This document shows, one piece after another, positions 51,048 to 58,767 of a stretch of DNA of 64,000 nt. Location of the stretch: the NCBI GenBank assembly GCA_038233075.1, contig JBBSMQ010000013.1, positions 1 to 64,000 on the forward strand, in the 5' to 3' direction. The notes beneath the pieces are model-generated. The model was not told the origin of the DNA and made no database searches. It was given only the letters and a program-made list of their open reading frames with translations. The DNA comes from Iamia sp038233075. GTDB taxonomy: Bacteria > Actinomycetota > Acidimicrobiia > Acidimicrobiales > Iamiaceae. The stretch's first letter is position 1. Each line of letters begins with the position of its first letter. Made by a program: the position numbers and the translations under genes.

Positions 51048-51718
51048 TGCCGGGCATCGTCACCTACCTGGACCCGGTCGACTCGCCGTCAGGCGAAGGT
51101 CCCACCCATCCCGGCACCGTCGGCGGCGATCACCCCATGCGCCGGGTCACCGAGCAGGTGGCCACCGACCCGGGGTCCTGGCGGGTCGACCAGCGGCGCG
51201 AGGTGGCCGACTTCTTCGATGGCCTCGCTCCCGAGTGGCACACGCGCGCCGGCCCCGACCGCGACAAGGCCATGCGCGACGCCTTCGCCCGGGGTGTGCC
51301 GCCCGACCTGGCCGGCCCGGCGGCCGAGGTCGGCTCCGGCATCGGCCTCACCTCGCCCGCGGTGGCCGAGCGCTTCGCCCCCGCCCTCGCGGTCGAGATC
51401 GCACCGGAGATGCTCCGCCGCTCGCCTGCGGGTCCGGCCCACCGGGTCCGGGCCGACGGGGCGCAGCTCCCCGTCCCCGACGCAAGCCTCGCCGCCGTGG
51501 TGCTGATGAACGCCTTCCTCTTCGGCCTCGAGTGCGCCCGGGTGCTGGCCCCGAATGGCGTGGTGGTCTGGATCAACAGCCGCGGACCGTTGACGCCGAT
51601 CCACCTCCCGGCCGAGTCCGTGCTGGAGGCCCTCCCCGGCGAGTGGGTCGGCACGGCCAGCGAGGCCGGCCCTGCCACCTGGTGCGTCGCTCACCGCGCC
51701 GGAATGGTGCGCCGATGA
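51047..51718 (+). CDS. class I SAM-dependent methyltransferase
   Basis: A 223-residue methyltransferase. REVADFFDGLAPEWHTRAGPDR precedes motif I AAEVGSGIGLTSPAVAERF and LAVEIAPEMLRRSP; DGAQLPVPDASLAAVVLMNAFL is the motif II-III region. Substrate unknown. Coupled to serS. Its own stop overlaps the start of a 47-codon ORF brought in with the leader repeat, where it once probably overlapped pdxH directly. Confidence 0.85.
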   Translation: MPGIVTYLDPVDSPSGEGPTHPGTVGGDHPMRRVTEQVATDPGSWRVDQRREVADFFDGLAPEWHTRAGPDRDKAMRDAFARGVPPDLAGPAAEVGSGIGLTSPAVAERFAPALAVEIAPEMLRRSPAGPAHRVRADGAQLPVPDASLAAVVLMNAFLFGLECARVLAPNGVVVWINSRGPLTPIHLPAESVLEALPGEWVGTASEAGPATWCVAHRAGMVRR

Positions 51719-51862
51719 GCGAGCGCAGCGAGCGAATCAGACAGCGCGGGCCCTCCGACGGCGGAGGGAGCGCAGCGAGGGGAGCCGGCGGCGCTCATTG
51801 GTGCTCGGCGACGATCGAGGGCTTTGGTGCGGTTGATGACGGGTTGGTGCGCCGATGAGCGA
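51705..51862 (+). repeat. 140-bp insertion bounded by an 18-bp direct repeat
   Basis: TGGTGCGCCGATGAGCGA is present at 51705-51722 and again at 51845-51862. The first copy ends the methyltransferase gene, the second begins pdxH. Removing one copy and the intervening DNA would restore a plain ATGA overlap of the two genes, so the segment looks inserted with duplication of the target or by slippage. Confidence 0.7.
51715..51858 (+). CDS. 47-residue leader ORF in front of pdxH, dispersed repeat copy 2
   Basis: Starts MSERSERIRQRGPSDGG, related to the fhaA leader MSERTRQHGPSDGG, then continues through GSAARGAGGAHWCSATIEG to end VRR-stop. ATGA overlaps occur at both ends, with the methyltransferase stop and with the pdxH start. 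Not a recognised family. Whether it is expressed as a peptide is unknown; the reading frame may exist only because the repeat carries it. Confidence 0.45.
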   Translation: MSERSERIRQRGPSDGGGSAARGAGGAHWCSATIEGFGAVDDGLVRR

Positions 51863-52520
51863 CGACCCCGACCTCGAGCCGACCCTCGACCTCACCGCGG
51901 TGCGCGAGCAGTACCAGGACGAGGGGATCACCCGGGCGGATGTCTTTCCGGACCCCTTCGACCAGTTTCGGGCGTGGTACGCGGAGTGGGCCGCCACCGA
52001 GCCCTTCGACCCGGCGGCGGTCGCCCTGGCGACGGCCACGCCTGACGGGCGCCCCTCGGTGCGCTTCGTGCTCATCCGCCGGGTCGACCACGGGTTCTGC
52101 TTCTTCACCGACACCACCAGCCGCAAGGGCGACGAGCTGGCCGCCAACCCCCAGGCCGCCCTGTGCTTCGGCTGGATCCCCCTGAGCCGCCAGGTCCGCG
52201 CCGTCGGGGCGGTCGAGCCCCTCACCGACGCCGAGGTCGACGAGTACTGGGACCACCGTCCCCGCGAGAGCCGCATCTCCGCAGTGGCCTCGGCCCAGAG
52301 CCAGCCGGTGGCGGACCGGGCCGCCCTGGTGGCCCGCCGCGACGAGGTGGCGGCGTCGGTCGGCGCCGACCGTCCGGTCGAGCGGCCGGCGGGGTGGGGC
52401 GGCTACCGGCTGGTGCCCCACGAGGTCGAGGTGTGGCAGGGCCGGGCCGACCGCCTCCACGACCGCTTCCTCTACCTGCGCGCCCACGACGGCTGGGCGC
52501 TCCAACGGCTCATGCCCTGA
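51855..52520 (+). CDS. pdxH: pyridoxamine 5'-phosphate oxidase
   Basis: FMN enzyme of 221 residues making pyridoxal 5'-phosphate. DLTAVREQYQDEGITRADVFPDPFDQF is the N-terminal part, VALATATPDGRPSVRFVLIRRVDHGFCFFTD and NPQAALCFGWIPLSRQVRAVG bind FMN, and WGGYRLVPHEVEVWQGRADRLHDRFLY is the C-terminal PNPOx signature. Full length. Last gene of the serS operon. Confidence 0.96.
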   Translation: MSDDPDLEPTLDLTAVREQYQDEGITRADVFPDPFDQFRAWYAEWAATEPFDPAAVALATATPDGRPSVRFVLIRRVDHGFCFFTDTTSRKGDELAANPQAALCFGWIPLSRQVRAVGAVEPLTDAEVDEYWDHRPRESRISAVASAQSQPVADRAALVARRDEVAASVGADRPVERPAGWGGYRLVPHEVEVWQGRADRLHDRFLYLRAHDGWALQRLMP

Positions 52521-52529
52521 CCCCAGCTC

Positions 52530-52712
52530 GCACCGCGAGCTTTGGACGGACCTGGCGATGTGGCGCCCTTCCGTCCATGGTTCGCGGGTCGCACCGCGAG
52601 CTTTGGACGGACCTGGCGATGTGGCGCCCTTCCGTCCATGGTTCGCGGGTCGCACCGCGAGCTTTGGACGGACCTGGCCGGATGTGGCGCCCTTCCGTCC
52701 AAGGTCCGTCGG
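52530..52712. repeat. three tandem 61-bp hairpin repeats
   Basis: Units begin at 52530, 52591 and 52652; the first two are identical over 61 bp, the third has a two-base insertion and a diverged end. Each unit contains TGGACGGA and TCCGTCCA, complementary 8-mers around an 18-20 base loop with GATGTGGCGCCC, so three hairpins can form in series. They fill the gap between the convergent pdxH and ccdA genes and may end transcription from both sides. A related hairpin lies upstream of ctaB. Confidence 0.85.
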
Positions 52713-53573
52713 TCAGTGCGGGCTGCGGGGGGACCTGCCCGTGCGGAGGACCACCACCAGGGCGACCACGGCCACGAACAGGGTGAGGGCCAGACCCACC
52801 TCCACCCCTCCCGCGGACTGGACGGCCGAGGAGATGTCCGCCGACCAACCGGTGACGCGCTCGACGACCGGGTCCGACGACGCAGTGTCGGCTAGGCGGA
52901 TCTCGGTGTAGCCGTACCAGACGAGGTAGAGACCGGTGACGACGAGCAGGGCGCCGGCCAGGCGGCTGGCGTAGGCCGACACCCGGCGGGCGTGGACGGC
53001 GAGCGAGCCCCGGGCCAGCGCGGCCGACACCGACAGCGCGACCAGGACCAACGTGAACCCGGCGCCGAAGCCGGCCAGCTGGCTCAGGCCCGTGATCCAG
53101 CTCTGCCCGAAGGTGGAGCTCACGTAGGCGAGGAAGATCCCGAGGGCGCACGAGACCGACACCACCGCGTAGGAGGCGCCGTAGGCCACCATGGTGGCCA
53201 GGCCCCGACCCTTGCCGCCTCGGTCGAGACGGGGGACCGGCAGCCTGAGGGTCCCTCCCGCCACCAGCACCGCGCCCACGCCGATCAGCACCAGGCCGAT
53301 GACCGGCGTGATCCACGGGGTGACCTCTTCGACCTGGGCCGAGGCCGCGGTGGCGAGGGCGCCGAGGGTGCCGAACACCGCCATGAACCCGATCGAGACG
53401 CAGACGGCGACCACCACGGCGCGGGCCACGGCGATGCCGGGGGGGCGGTCATCGCCCTCACCGTCACCGGAGATGAACCAGCCCAGGTACGCCGGCAGCA
53501 TGGGCAGGGCGCAGGGGTTGACGGTGGCGACCATGCCGGCTGTGAAGGCCAGTCCCAGCCGGGCGTCGGCCAT
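52713..53573 (-). CDS. ccdA: CcdA-family thiol-disulfide membrane transporter
   Basis: A 286-residue membrane protein that moves reducing power outward for cytochrome c maturation. GMVATVNPCALPMLPAYLGWFI and VVSVSCALGIFLAYVSS carry the two redox Cys. Six or seven helices. ATG overlaps the stop of the tlpA-like gene (ATGA). Its substrate is likely that thioredoxin, serving heme attachment in the CtaC cytochrome domain. Confidence 0.9.
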   Translation of the reverse strand: MADARLGLAFTAGMVATVNPCALPMLPAYLGWFISGDGEGDDRPPGIAVARAVVVAVCVSIGFMAVFGTLGALATAASAQVEEVTPWITPVIGLVLIGVGAVLVAGGTLRLPVPRLDRGGKGRGLATMVAYGASYAVVSVSCALGIFLAYVSSTFGQSWITGLSQLAGFGAGFTLVLVALSVSAALARGSLAVHARRVSAYASRLAGALLVVTGLYLVWYGYTEIRLADTASSDPVVERVTGWSADISSAVQSAGGVEVGLALTLFVAVVALVVVLRTGRSPRSPH

Positions 53574-54250
53574 CAGCCGCACTCCCCGACGCGCCCGCCC
53601 AGCAGGGACTGGTTGATCTTCTCGCACAGGCGCTCGGAGGAGACCTTGCGCTGGATGGAGTCGACGACGGTGCCGTCGGGGAGGACGAGCACGGTTGTGG
53701 GCCAGTTGGTGACGCCCAAGGCCCGGGTCAGCTCCCCGTCGATGTCGCGCACCAGGTCGTAGGTGACGCCAGTGCGGTCGGCCAGGGCCTGCGCGGCCTC
53801 GGGTTCGTCGCGGATGTTGACGCCGACGAAGGTGACGTCCTCACCCAGGGAGGCGTGGACGGCCTGGAGGTCCGGCATCTCCTCGACGCACGGCTGGCAC
53901 CACGAGCCCCAGAAGTTCACCACGAGGGGCTGACCCCGGTAGTCGGCCAGGCTGACCTCGGACCCGTCGAAGCGGGTGAGGGCCACATCGGGGGCCTGCT
54001 CGGCCGGGGTGAGCTCACCCAGGGGCAGGGTCTCGGCGTCGCCGTCGTTCGTCAGGCGGCTGACCAGCAGGCCGGCCGCGAGGGCGGCGATGAGGGCCAC
54101 CAGGGCACAGACGGCCAGCGTCCGCCCGTCGAGGGCGCGGCGCGACGGTGCCGGGCCCGGTGAGCTGTCCTCGGGCGCGTCGTCGGTCTCGGACCCTGCG
54201 TCGGGCGGACGGCGAGGAGCCGAGGAAGCCGAGGAAGCCGAGGGAGCCAT
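53573..54250 (-). CDS. membrane-anchored TlpA-type thioredoxin
   Basis: A 225-residue protein. Disordered Ser/Pro-rich N-terminus, one membrane helix at about residues 45-66 (LAVCALVALIAALAAGLLV), then a redoxin domain: LADYRGQPLVVNFWGSWCQPCVEEMPDLQAVH with the WCQPC active site, FVGVNIRDEPEAAQALAD, and cis-Pro in TNWPTTVLVLPDG. Extra Cys residues occur at the C-terminus (ERLCEKI, GECG). Keeps exported thiols, such as apocytochrome c, reduced using CcdA. Confidence 0.9.
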   Translation of the reverse strand: MAPSASSASSAPRRPPDAGSETDDAPEDSSPGPAPSRRALDGRTLAVCALVALIAALAAGLLVSRLTNDGDAETLPLGELTPAEQAPDVALTRFDGSEVSLADYRGQPLVVNFWGSWCQPCVEEMPDLQAVHASLGEDVTFVGVNIRDEPEAAQALADRTGVTYDLVRDIDGELTRALGVTNWPTTVLVLPDGTVVDSIQRKVSSERLCEKINQSLLGGRVGECG

Positions 54251-54399
54251 GGTCCGAGGTTACGGGGCCTCACCCGTCACGGGCCATGCGCGACGGGATG
54301 TGGGCGATGGCCCCTTGTGCGTGTCGGGCCGTGTTCGGCAACGGACCGGCAGGCGGCGGGTCGGTTCTCAGCCCGGGCCAGCAGGCGCGGGGCCGGCTC

Positions 54400-55020
54400 T
54401 CAGCTTCGGATCAGCAGGAGGGAGGCGACGTCGGTGGCCCGGCGACGGGCGTGGGCCTCGAGGGCCTCGCCGTCGATGAGGGTGGCCTCCAGCATGAGGG
54501 CGAAGAGGGTGCCGGCGATGGTGCGTGCCGCCAGGTCGGGAGCGACGGCGACCTCGGGCACCACCCGGGCCACGGCCTCGGCCAGCGCCGCCTCGATGGT
54601 GCGGCGCAGGTCGTCGCCCACCTCTCGGGCGGCGGCGTCACCGTGGAGGGCCTCGCTGAGCAGCAGCCGCCAGATCGGGGCCTCGTCGAGGGCGCCGTCC
54701 CACATCGCCAGCACGAGGGCGACGAGGCGCTCGTCGGGTGGGAGACGGAGGTCGGGCAGGGGCATGTGCTCGAGCTGCACGTCGTAGCGGCGCTCATCGA
54801 TGACAGCCCGCAGGAGGGCGTCCTTGGACGGGAAGTAGTGGTATAGGGCGGCGACGTTGAGGTCGCACGCGGCGGCCAGGGTCCGCATGCTCGTCCCCGA
54901 GGCGCCCTTCTCGGCCATGAGCGCCAGGGCGATGTCGAGGATGCGCTCGCGCTGACCGCTCCGGGCCGGGGCGAGGCGCACCTCTGCCGACCGCGGGACG
55001 GGCGGGACCGCGGTGGTCAC
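54400..55020 (-). CDS. TetR-family repressor
   Basis: A 206-residue regulator. The N-terminal helix-turn-helix is RERILDIALALMAEKGASGTSMRTLAAACDLNVAALYHYFPSKDALL; the C-terminal ligand domain has no assignable specificity. GTG-type or ATG start just downstream of the P450 gene end, transcribed in the same direction 34 bp away, so probably in one operon with it and acting on the palindromes upstream of the P450 gene. Confidence 0.92.
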   Translation of the reverse strand: MTTAVPPVPRSAEVRLAPARSGQRERILDIALALMAEKGASGTSMRTLAAACDLNVAALYHYFPSKDALLRAVIDERRYDVQLEHMPLPDLRLPPDERLVALVLAMWDGALDEAPIWRLLLSEALHGDAAAREVGDDLRRTIEAALAEAVARVVPEVAVAPDLAARTIAGTLFALMLEATLIDGEALEAHARRRATDVASLLLIRS

Positions 55021-55054
55021 CTCCTGTCCCCGGTCGACGGGCCGCGACCTGCGG

Positions 55055-56308
55055 TCACGATGCGACCGGGTCGGTGACGGGGGTGAAGATGGCGGGCAGC
55101 CGCTCGATGCCGATCACCAGGGTCGAGCGGTTGCGGTGGACCTTGTCCGGGTCCGACGCTCGGATGTCAGCGAGGCGGGCGAGCAGCTGCTCGAACACGA
55201 TTTTGACCTCGAGACGGGCCAGGTTGGCGCCCAGGCAGTAGTGGGTGCCGGCCCCGAAGGCCAGGTGGTTGTTGGGGGAGCGGTCGGCGATGAAGTCGTC
55301 GGGACGGTCGAAGACCCGCTCGTCGCGGTTGGCCGACTGGTAGAGCATCAGGACCCGGTCACCCACCTCGATGGTCTGGCCGTGCATCTCGTGGGCGGTG
55401 GTGCAGGTGCGCATGAAGGTCATCACCGGGGTGGTCCAGCGGATGATCTCGTCCACGGCGAGGTCCATGAGCTCCGGATCGTCGAGCAGGCGCTGGCGCT
55501 GCTCTGGGAACCGGCTGAGGGCCAGCAGGCCTCCGGAGATGGCGTTGCGCGTCGTCTCGTTGCCGGCCACCAGGAGCAGGGTGAGGAACATGAGCAGCTC
55601 ATCGTCCTGGAGGGCGCCCTCGCCGTAGAGCCCCAGGTCGGCCGACTTGAGCTCCTTCTCCAGGCCCCCCTCGTCGAAGGCGCGGGTGAGGATGCCGATG
55701 ATGTCGTCGGTGGCTTGGGCCCGGCGCTCGGGGATCAGCTCCATGCAGACCTCGGCGAACTCGCCGAAGGCGGCGGCGGCGGCGTGGAGCTCGGGGGCGT
55801 CGCCCTCGTGGCCGTCGCCGGCCATCATGGCGTCGGACCACCGGTACATGCGGTCCCGGGTCTGGGGGTCGAGGCCCATCATCTCGGAGATGATGATCAG
55901 CGGGACGTGGGCGGCCAGCTCCTCCACGAAGTCGATCTCGCCCCTCGCCTGGACCTCGTTGATGAGGCTGTCGGCCAGGTCGCGAATGTGGGGCGCCAGC
56001 TCCCGCACCCGACGCGGGGTGAAGCCCCGGTTGATGAGGCGACGCTGGCGGGTGTGCTCGGGGTCGTCGAGGGCGATGAGCGACATGTCGGCCGCGACCT
56101 TGGGTCGCACCCCCTGGGCCGCCGACCAGAGGTCGGTGCGGCGCGACACCTCGAAGACGTCGGCGTGGCGGCTGACCACCCAGAGGTCATTGGCCTCGTC
56201 GCGGTAGAGCGGCGCCTCGTCGCGCAGCCACCGGTAGGTGTCCCACGGGTCGTCGTAGAGCTTGGGGGCGAGGATGTCGATGTCGCGGGGTGAGGTGGAG
56301 ACGGCCAT
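55055..56308 (-). CDS. cytochrome P450
   Basis: A 417-residue soluble monooxygenase. I-helix oxygen motif LLLVAGNETTRNAISGG, K-helix EIIRWTTPVMTFMRT (ExxR), and heme loop HLAFGAGTHYCLGANLARLE with the Cys ligand. DDPEHTRQRRLINRGFTPRRV is the typical C-helix. Close in style to mycobacterial CYP families acting on steroids or fatty acids; substrate not determinable. Precedes tetR and is flanked upstream by two palindromes. Confidence 0.94.
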   Translation of the reverse strand: MAVSTSPRDIDILAPKLYDDPWDTYRWLRDEAPLYRDEANDLWVVSRHADVFEVSRRTDLWSAAQGVRPKVAADMSLIALDDPEHTRQRRLINRGFTPRRVRELAPHIRDLADSLINEVQARGEIDFVEELAAHVPLIIISEMMGLDPQTRDRMYRWSDAMMAGDGHEGDAPELHAAAAAFGEFAEVCMELIPERRAQATDDIIGILTRAFDEGGLEKELKSADLGLYGEGALQDDELLMFLTLLLVAGNETTRNAISGGLLALSRFPEQRQRLLDDPELMDLAVDEIIRWTTPVMTFMRTCTTAHEMHGQTIEVGDRVLMLYQSANRDERVFDRPDDFIADRSPNNHLAFGAGTHYCLGANLARLEVKIVFEQLLARLADIRASDPDKVHRNRSTLVIGIERLPAIFTPVTDPVAS

Positions 56309-56326
56309 GGTGCAGCGTGGCCTCTC

Positions 56327-56361
56327 AACGAACGTTTGGTCAAGCCCAACGCGCGTTTGGG
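56327..56361. promoter_or_regulatory. two TetR-type operators upstream of the P450 gene
   Basis: AACGAACGTTTGGT and CCCAACGCGCGTTTGGG lie 18-20 bases apart, both with the ACG-nn-CGTT core and outer TTGG. The second is a 17-bp near-perfect palindrome. They are 18-53 bases before the P450 start and are the probable binding sites of the neighbouring TetR. Confidence 0.6.
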
Positions 56362-56420
56362 AGAGGTGTGGGCCGTGTGAGGACCGAGGCGCACCGTCGT
56401 GGTGGGCGCGGGAGGGCTGG

Positions 56421-56703
56421 CTAGCTGCGGACCAGGCGGGCCACCGCGGCGGTGGCCTCGGCCACGATGCGGTCGATCTCGGCGGGGTCGCCGTCCGGGC
56501 GGCTCGGCCACGCAGTGGCGGACGTGCTGGTCGAGCAGGCCCAGGGCCACACTGTGGAGGGCCGAGCTCACCGCGCTGGTCTGGGTGAGCACGTCGATGC
56601 AGTAGGTGTCCTCGTTGACCATCCGTTGCAGGCCCCGCACCTGGCCCTCGACGCGACGGAGACGGCGGGCGAAGTCGTCCTTCTCCATGGAGTAGCCGGC
56701 CAT
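56421..56703 (-). pseudogene. csoR: CsoR-type copper/metal-sensing repressor, C-terminal frameshift
   Basis: Starts MAGYSMEKDDFARRLRRVEGQ after GGAGGT, with the ligand residues of the family: Cys in DTYCIDVLTQ and His/Cys in DQHVRHCVAE. Just after this, at about 56510, one extra base shifts the frame; the expected ending DGDPAEIDRIVAEATAAVARL and VRS-stop is intact in another frame. As read, translation would run on into unrelated frame of the P450 region. The metal site and DNA-binding surface are upstream of the break, so partial function or a base-call error is possible. Confidence 0.75.
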
Positions 56704-56734
56704 CGCACCTCCTGCCCGTCGAGGGGTCTCAGGG

Positions 56735-56749
56735 TACCCCCGGGGGGTA
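56735..56749. promoter_or_regulatory. CsoR operator
   Basis: TACCCCCGGGGGGTA, a near-perfect GC-rich palindrome with TACCCC/GGGGTA arms, is the known CsoR/RcnR-type site. It lies about 30 bases upstream of the csoR ATG, in the place expected for autorepression. Confidence 0.7.
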
Positions 56750-56763
56750 GAAATGCGACGCCG

Positions 56764-56862
56764 CTACCGCCCCTGCACCCGCCCGGTCCAGCTCCGCCCG
56801 TCCCACCATCGCTGCCCACCGGTCGCCCACGGATCGGGGTACCAGCCGGGCGGCCGGCTCAC
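56764..56862 (-). pseudogene. DUF2510-domain remnant
   Basis: The frame ends PPGWYPDPWATGGQRWWDG and RSWTGRVQGR, a complete DUF2510 motif (GWYPDP...RWWDG..WT). The sequence before it lacks coding character and no start fits. DUF2510 is a short N-terminal or C-terminal module of actinobacterial membrane proteins; here it appears as a leftover piece. Confidence 0.5.
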
Positions 56863-57149
56863 CCCCCACGGCAACGGTCTGGTCGGCTGCCTCGTCGGTG
56901 GCCAGCAGCGTGCCGAAGGGGACGGCCGGGCGGGTCGGTCGGACACCTGTGACGGTACCCCGGACACGGTCTGCTGTCGGCTCCGAAGGCAGGGGAGGGC
57001 CCCCCGGGCGACCCGGCCTGACACCGAGAACGATCGTGCCACCGACCTGGCCGCGGTCACACCTGGGTGTTCAGCCGGCGCCCACACCGCCGAGTCTGCG
57101 CCGGTGTCGGATGTGGCGGCCCGGCCCGACGACGCGCCCGCCGATGAGC
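56863..57149. other. debris without a supported gene
   Basis: Between the DUF2510 and acyltransferase remnants no frame on either strand gives a recognisable protein and no RNA or operator is evident. Confidence 0.4.
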
Positions 57150-57600
57150 CGGTCCGCCCGGCCCAACGGGGTGGCTCCCCGGCTCACCCCTCCTCGGAGG
57201 GCCGCCCACCACCCGGCGGTGGCCTCCGTGGGCAGGGTGAACCCGAGGGCGAGAGCGGCACCGGCCCGCCGCCACCAGGGTGCCGTCGCGCCAGAGGTAG
57301 CCGAGCTGGTGGGCGAAGACCCACACGAGGACGGTGGTGACCAGGCCCCAGGCATCGGTGCCGCTGGTGAAGCGCAGGGCGTCGGCGCCCGCCACGCTGC
57401 GACCAGCACCGCCAGCGTGCCCCATGGCGCCCGGCGGTGAGCCCGGACGGTGAGGGGGGCGAGGAGCATGACCGCCCCGTAGGCGCCGAGGAACCAGAGG
57501 GGCACGAACACGACCCGGCCCCACACGGAGTCCCCCGCCGGCGCGGTCGACGCGGTGGTCGTGGGCCGGGTGGAAACGGAGCTGGGTGCAGAGGGCATGG
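57150..57600 (-). pseudogene. acyltransferase-3-like membrane protein remnant, frameshifted
   Basis: VVFVPLWFLGAYGAVMLLAPLTVRAHRR, then in another frame DALRFTSGTDAWGLVTTVLVWVFAHQLGYLWRDGTLVAA, then back with GAALALGFTLPTEATAGWW, reads as consecutive helices of an acyltransferase family 3 protein (VWVFAHQLGYLWRDG is characteristic). At least two frame changes, no N-terminal HxxxD-bearing start and no proper C-terminus, so it is a fossil. Confidence 0.55.
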
Positions 57601-57753
57601 ACCCCACGGTGCCCGTCGGGGGTGGTCGTGGTCCCTGGGGGAAGCCCCTGGATCGGCCTGGGGACCCCCCAGGCCGCGCCCGTCACACGGTCGACATCAC
57701 GGTGGTCAGTGCCCCGGTCTCGTCGACCGGTCCCGTCGACCGGTTCGGGATGG

Positions 57754-58758
57754 CTAGGGGCGGGGGTCGCGAGCCACGCCGCGACGGCGGGGGGCGACCG
57801 AACCCAGGTCGGCCACGTGCACCAGGGCGTCGCCCTGGCTGACCTGCGGGTTCTGGGTCAGACCGATGACGACGCCGTCGAAGGGGGCTCGGACCGTGCC
57901 CCGGCTCTGGCCGTGGGCGTCGGCCACTGCGCCCAGCTCGTCGCCCCGTCGCACCGAGGCGCCGAGGGCGGTGGTGAGGCGGAACAGGCCGCTGCGCCGC
58001 GCCCGCACCCACGAGGTGGTGTCCACCAGGCGGGTGGGACGGACCGGGCCCTCGTCACCCGCCCGCATGTCCAGGTGGCGGAGCACGCGCAGCACGCCCG
58101 CCACCCCCTCGTCGATGGCGAACTCGTCGAAGCGGTGGGCCTCGCCCGCCTCGTAGAGCAGGATGGGGATGGCACGCCGCACGCACGCGGCCCGCAGGGA
58201 CCCGTCCCGGAGGGCGGCGTGCACCGTGACGGGTGCGGCGAAGGCCTCGGCCAGGGCCAGGGTGGCGTCGTCGTCGGTGGCGCAGCGGATCTGGGGCAGG
58301 TTGCTGCGGTGGTTGGACCCGGTGTGCAGGTCGATGCCGACGTCGGCCTGGGCCACGACCTCGGTCATGAACAGGTGGGCCAGCCGGGAGGCCAGCGAGC
58401 CCCGCCGCGATCCGGGGAAGGAGCGGTTGAGGTCGCGCCGGTCCGGCAGGTAGCGCGACCCGGTGATGAACCCGAACACATTCACCACCGGCGCCGCGAT
58501 CACGGTGCCGGCCAGGCTGTCGGCCCGGAGCTCGCGCAGGACCAGCCGGATGATCTCCACGCCGTTGAGCTCGTCACCATGGATCGCGCCCGACAGCCAG
58601 AGGGTGGGGCCGGGCCGGCTGCCGTGGACCACCGACAGCGGCAGCGAGAACGAGCTGCCGGTGGGCAGGGTGGCGACGGGTAGCTCGAGGCTGGCCTTGC
58701 GGCCGGGTGCGACCTCGTGGCCGCCGATGGTGAGCGCGGCCCGGCGCGGGGCAGCCAC
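57754..58758 (-). CDS. succinylglutamate desuccinylase/aspartoacylase-family protein
   Basis: Zinc-dependent deacylase of 334 residues. LWLSGAIHGDELNGVEIIR gives the His and Glu of the zinc site, and GIDLHTGSNHRSNLPQIR the second His; PVVNVFGFITGSRYLPDRRDLNRSFPG is the conserved substrate loop (NxxxR type). A C-terminal beta domain (RGTVRAPFDGVVIGL) follows. Ten bases after rimK. Known rimK-linked members are suggested to act on glutamyl or acyl-amino-acid products; the actual substrate is open. Confidence 0.88.
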   Translation of the reverse strand: MAAPRRAALTIGGHEVAPGRKASLELPVATLPTGSSFSLPLSVVHGSRPGPTLWLSGAIHGDELNGVEIIRLVLRELRADSLAGTVIAAPVVNVFGFITGSRYLPDRRDLNRSFPGSRRGSLASRLAHLFMTEVVAQADVGIDLHTGSNHRSNLPQIRCATDDDATLALAEAFAAPVTVHAALRDGSLRAACVRRAIPILLYEAGEAHRFDEFAIDEGVAGVLRVLRHLDMRAGDEGPVRPTRLVDTTSWVRARRSGLFRLTTALGASVRRGDELGAVADAHGQSRGTVRAPFDGVVIGLTQNPQVSQGDALVHVADLGSVAPRRRGVARDPRP

Positions 58759-58767
58759 GGTCGGGGG

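Noticed and set aside
52530..52712. CRISPR array
   Set aside because: The three units are directly adjacent with no unique spacers, each has an internal hairpin, and no cas gene is present.
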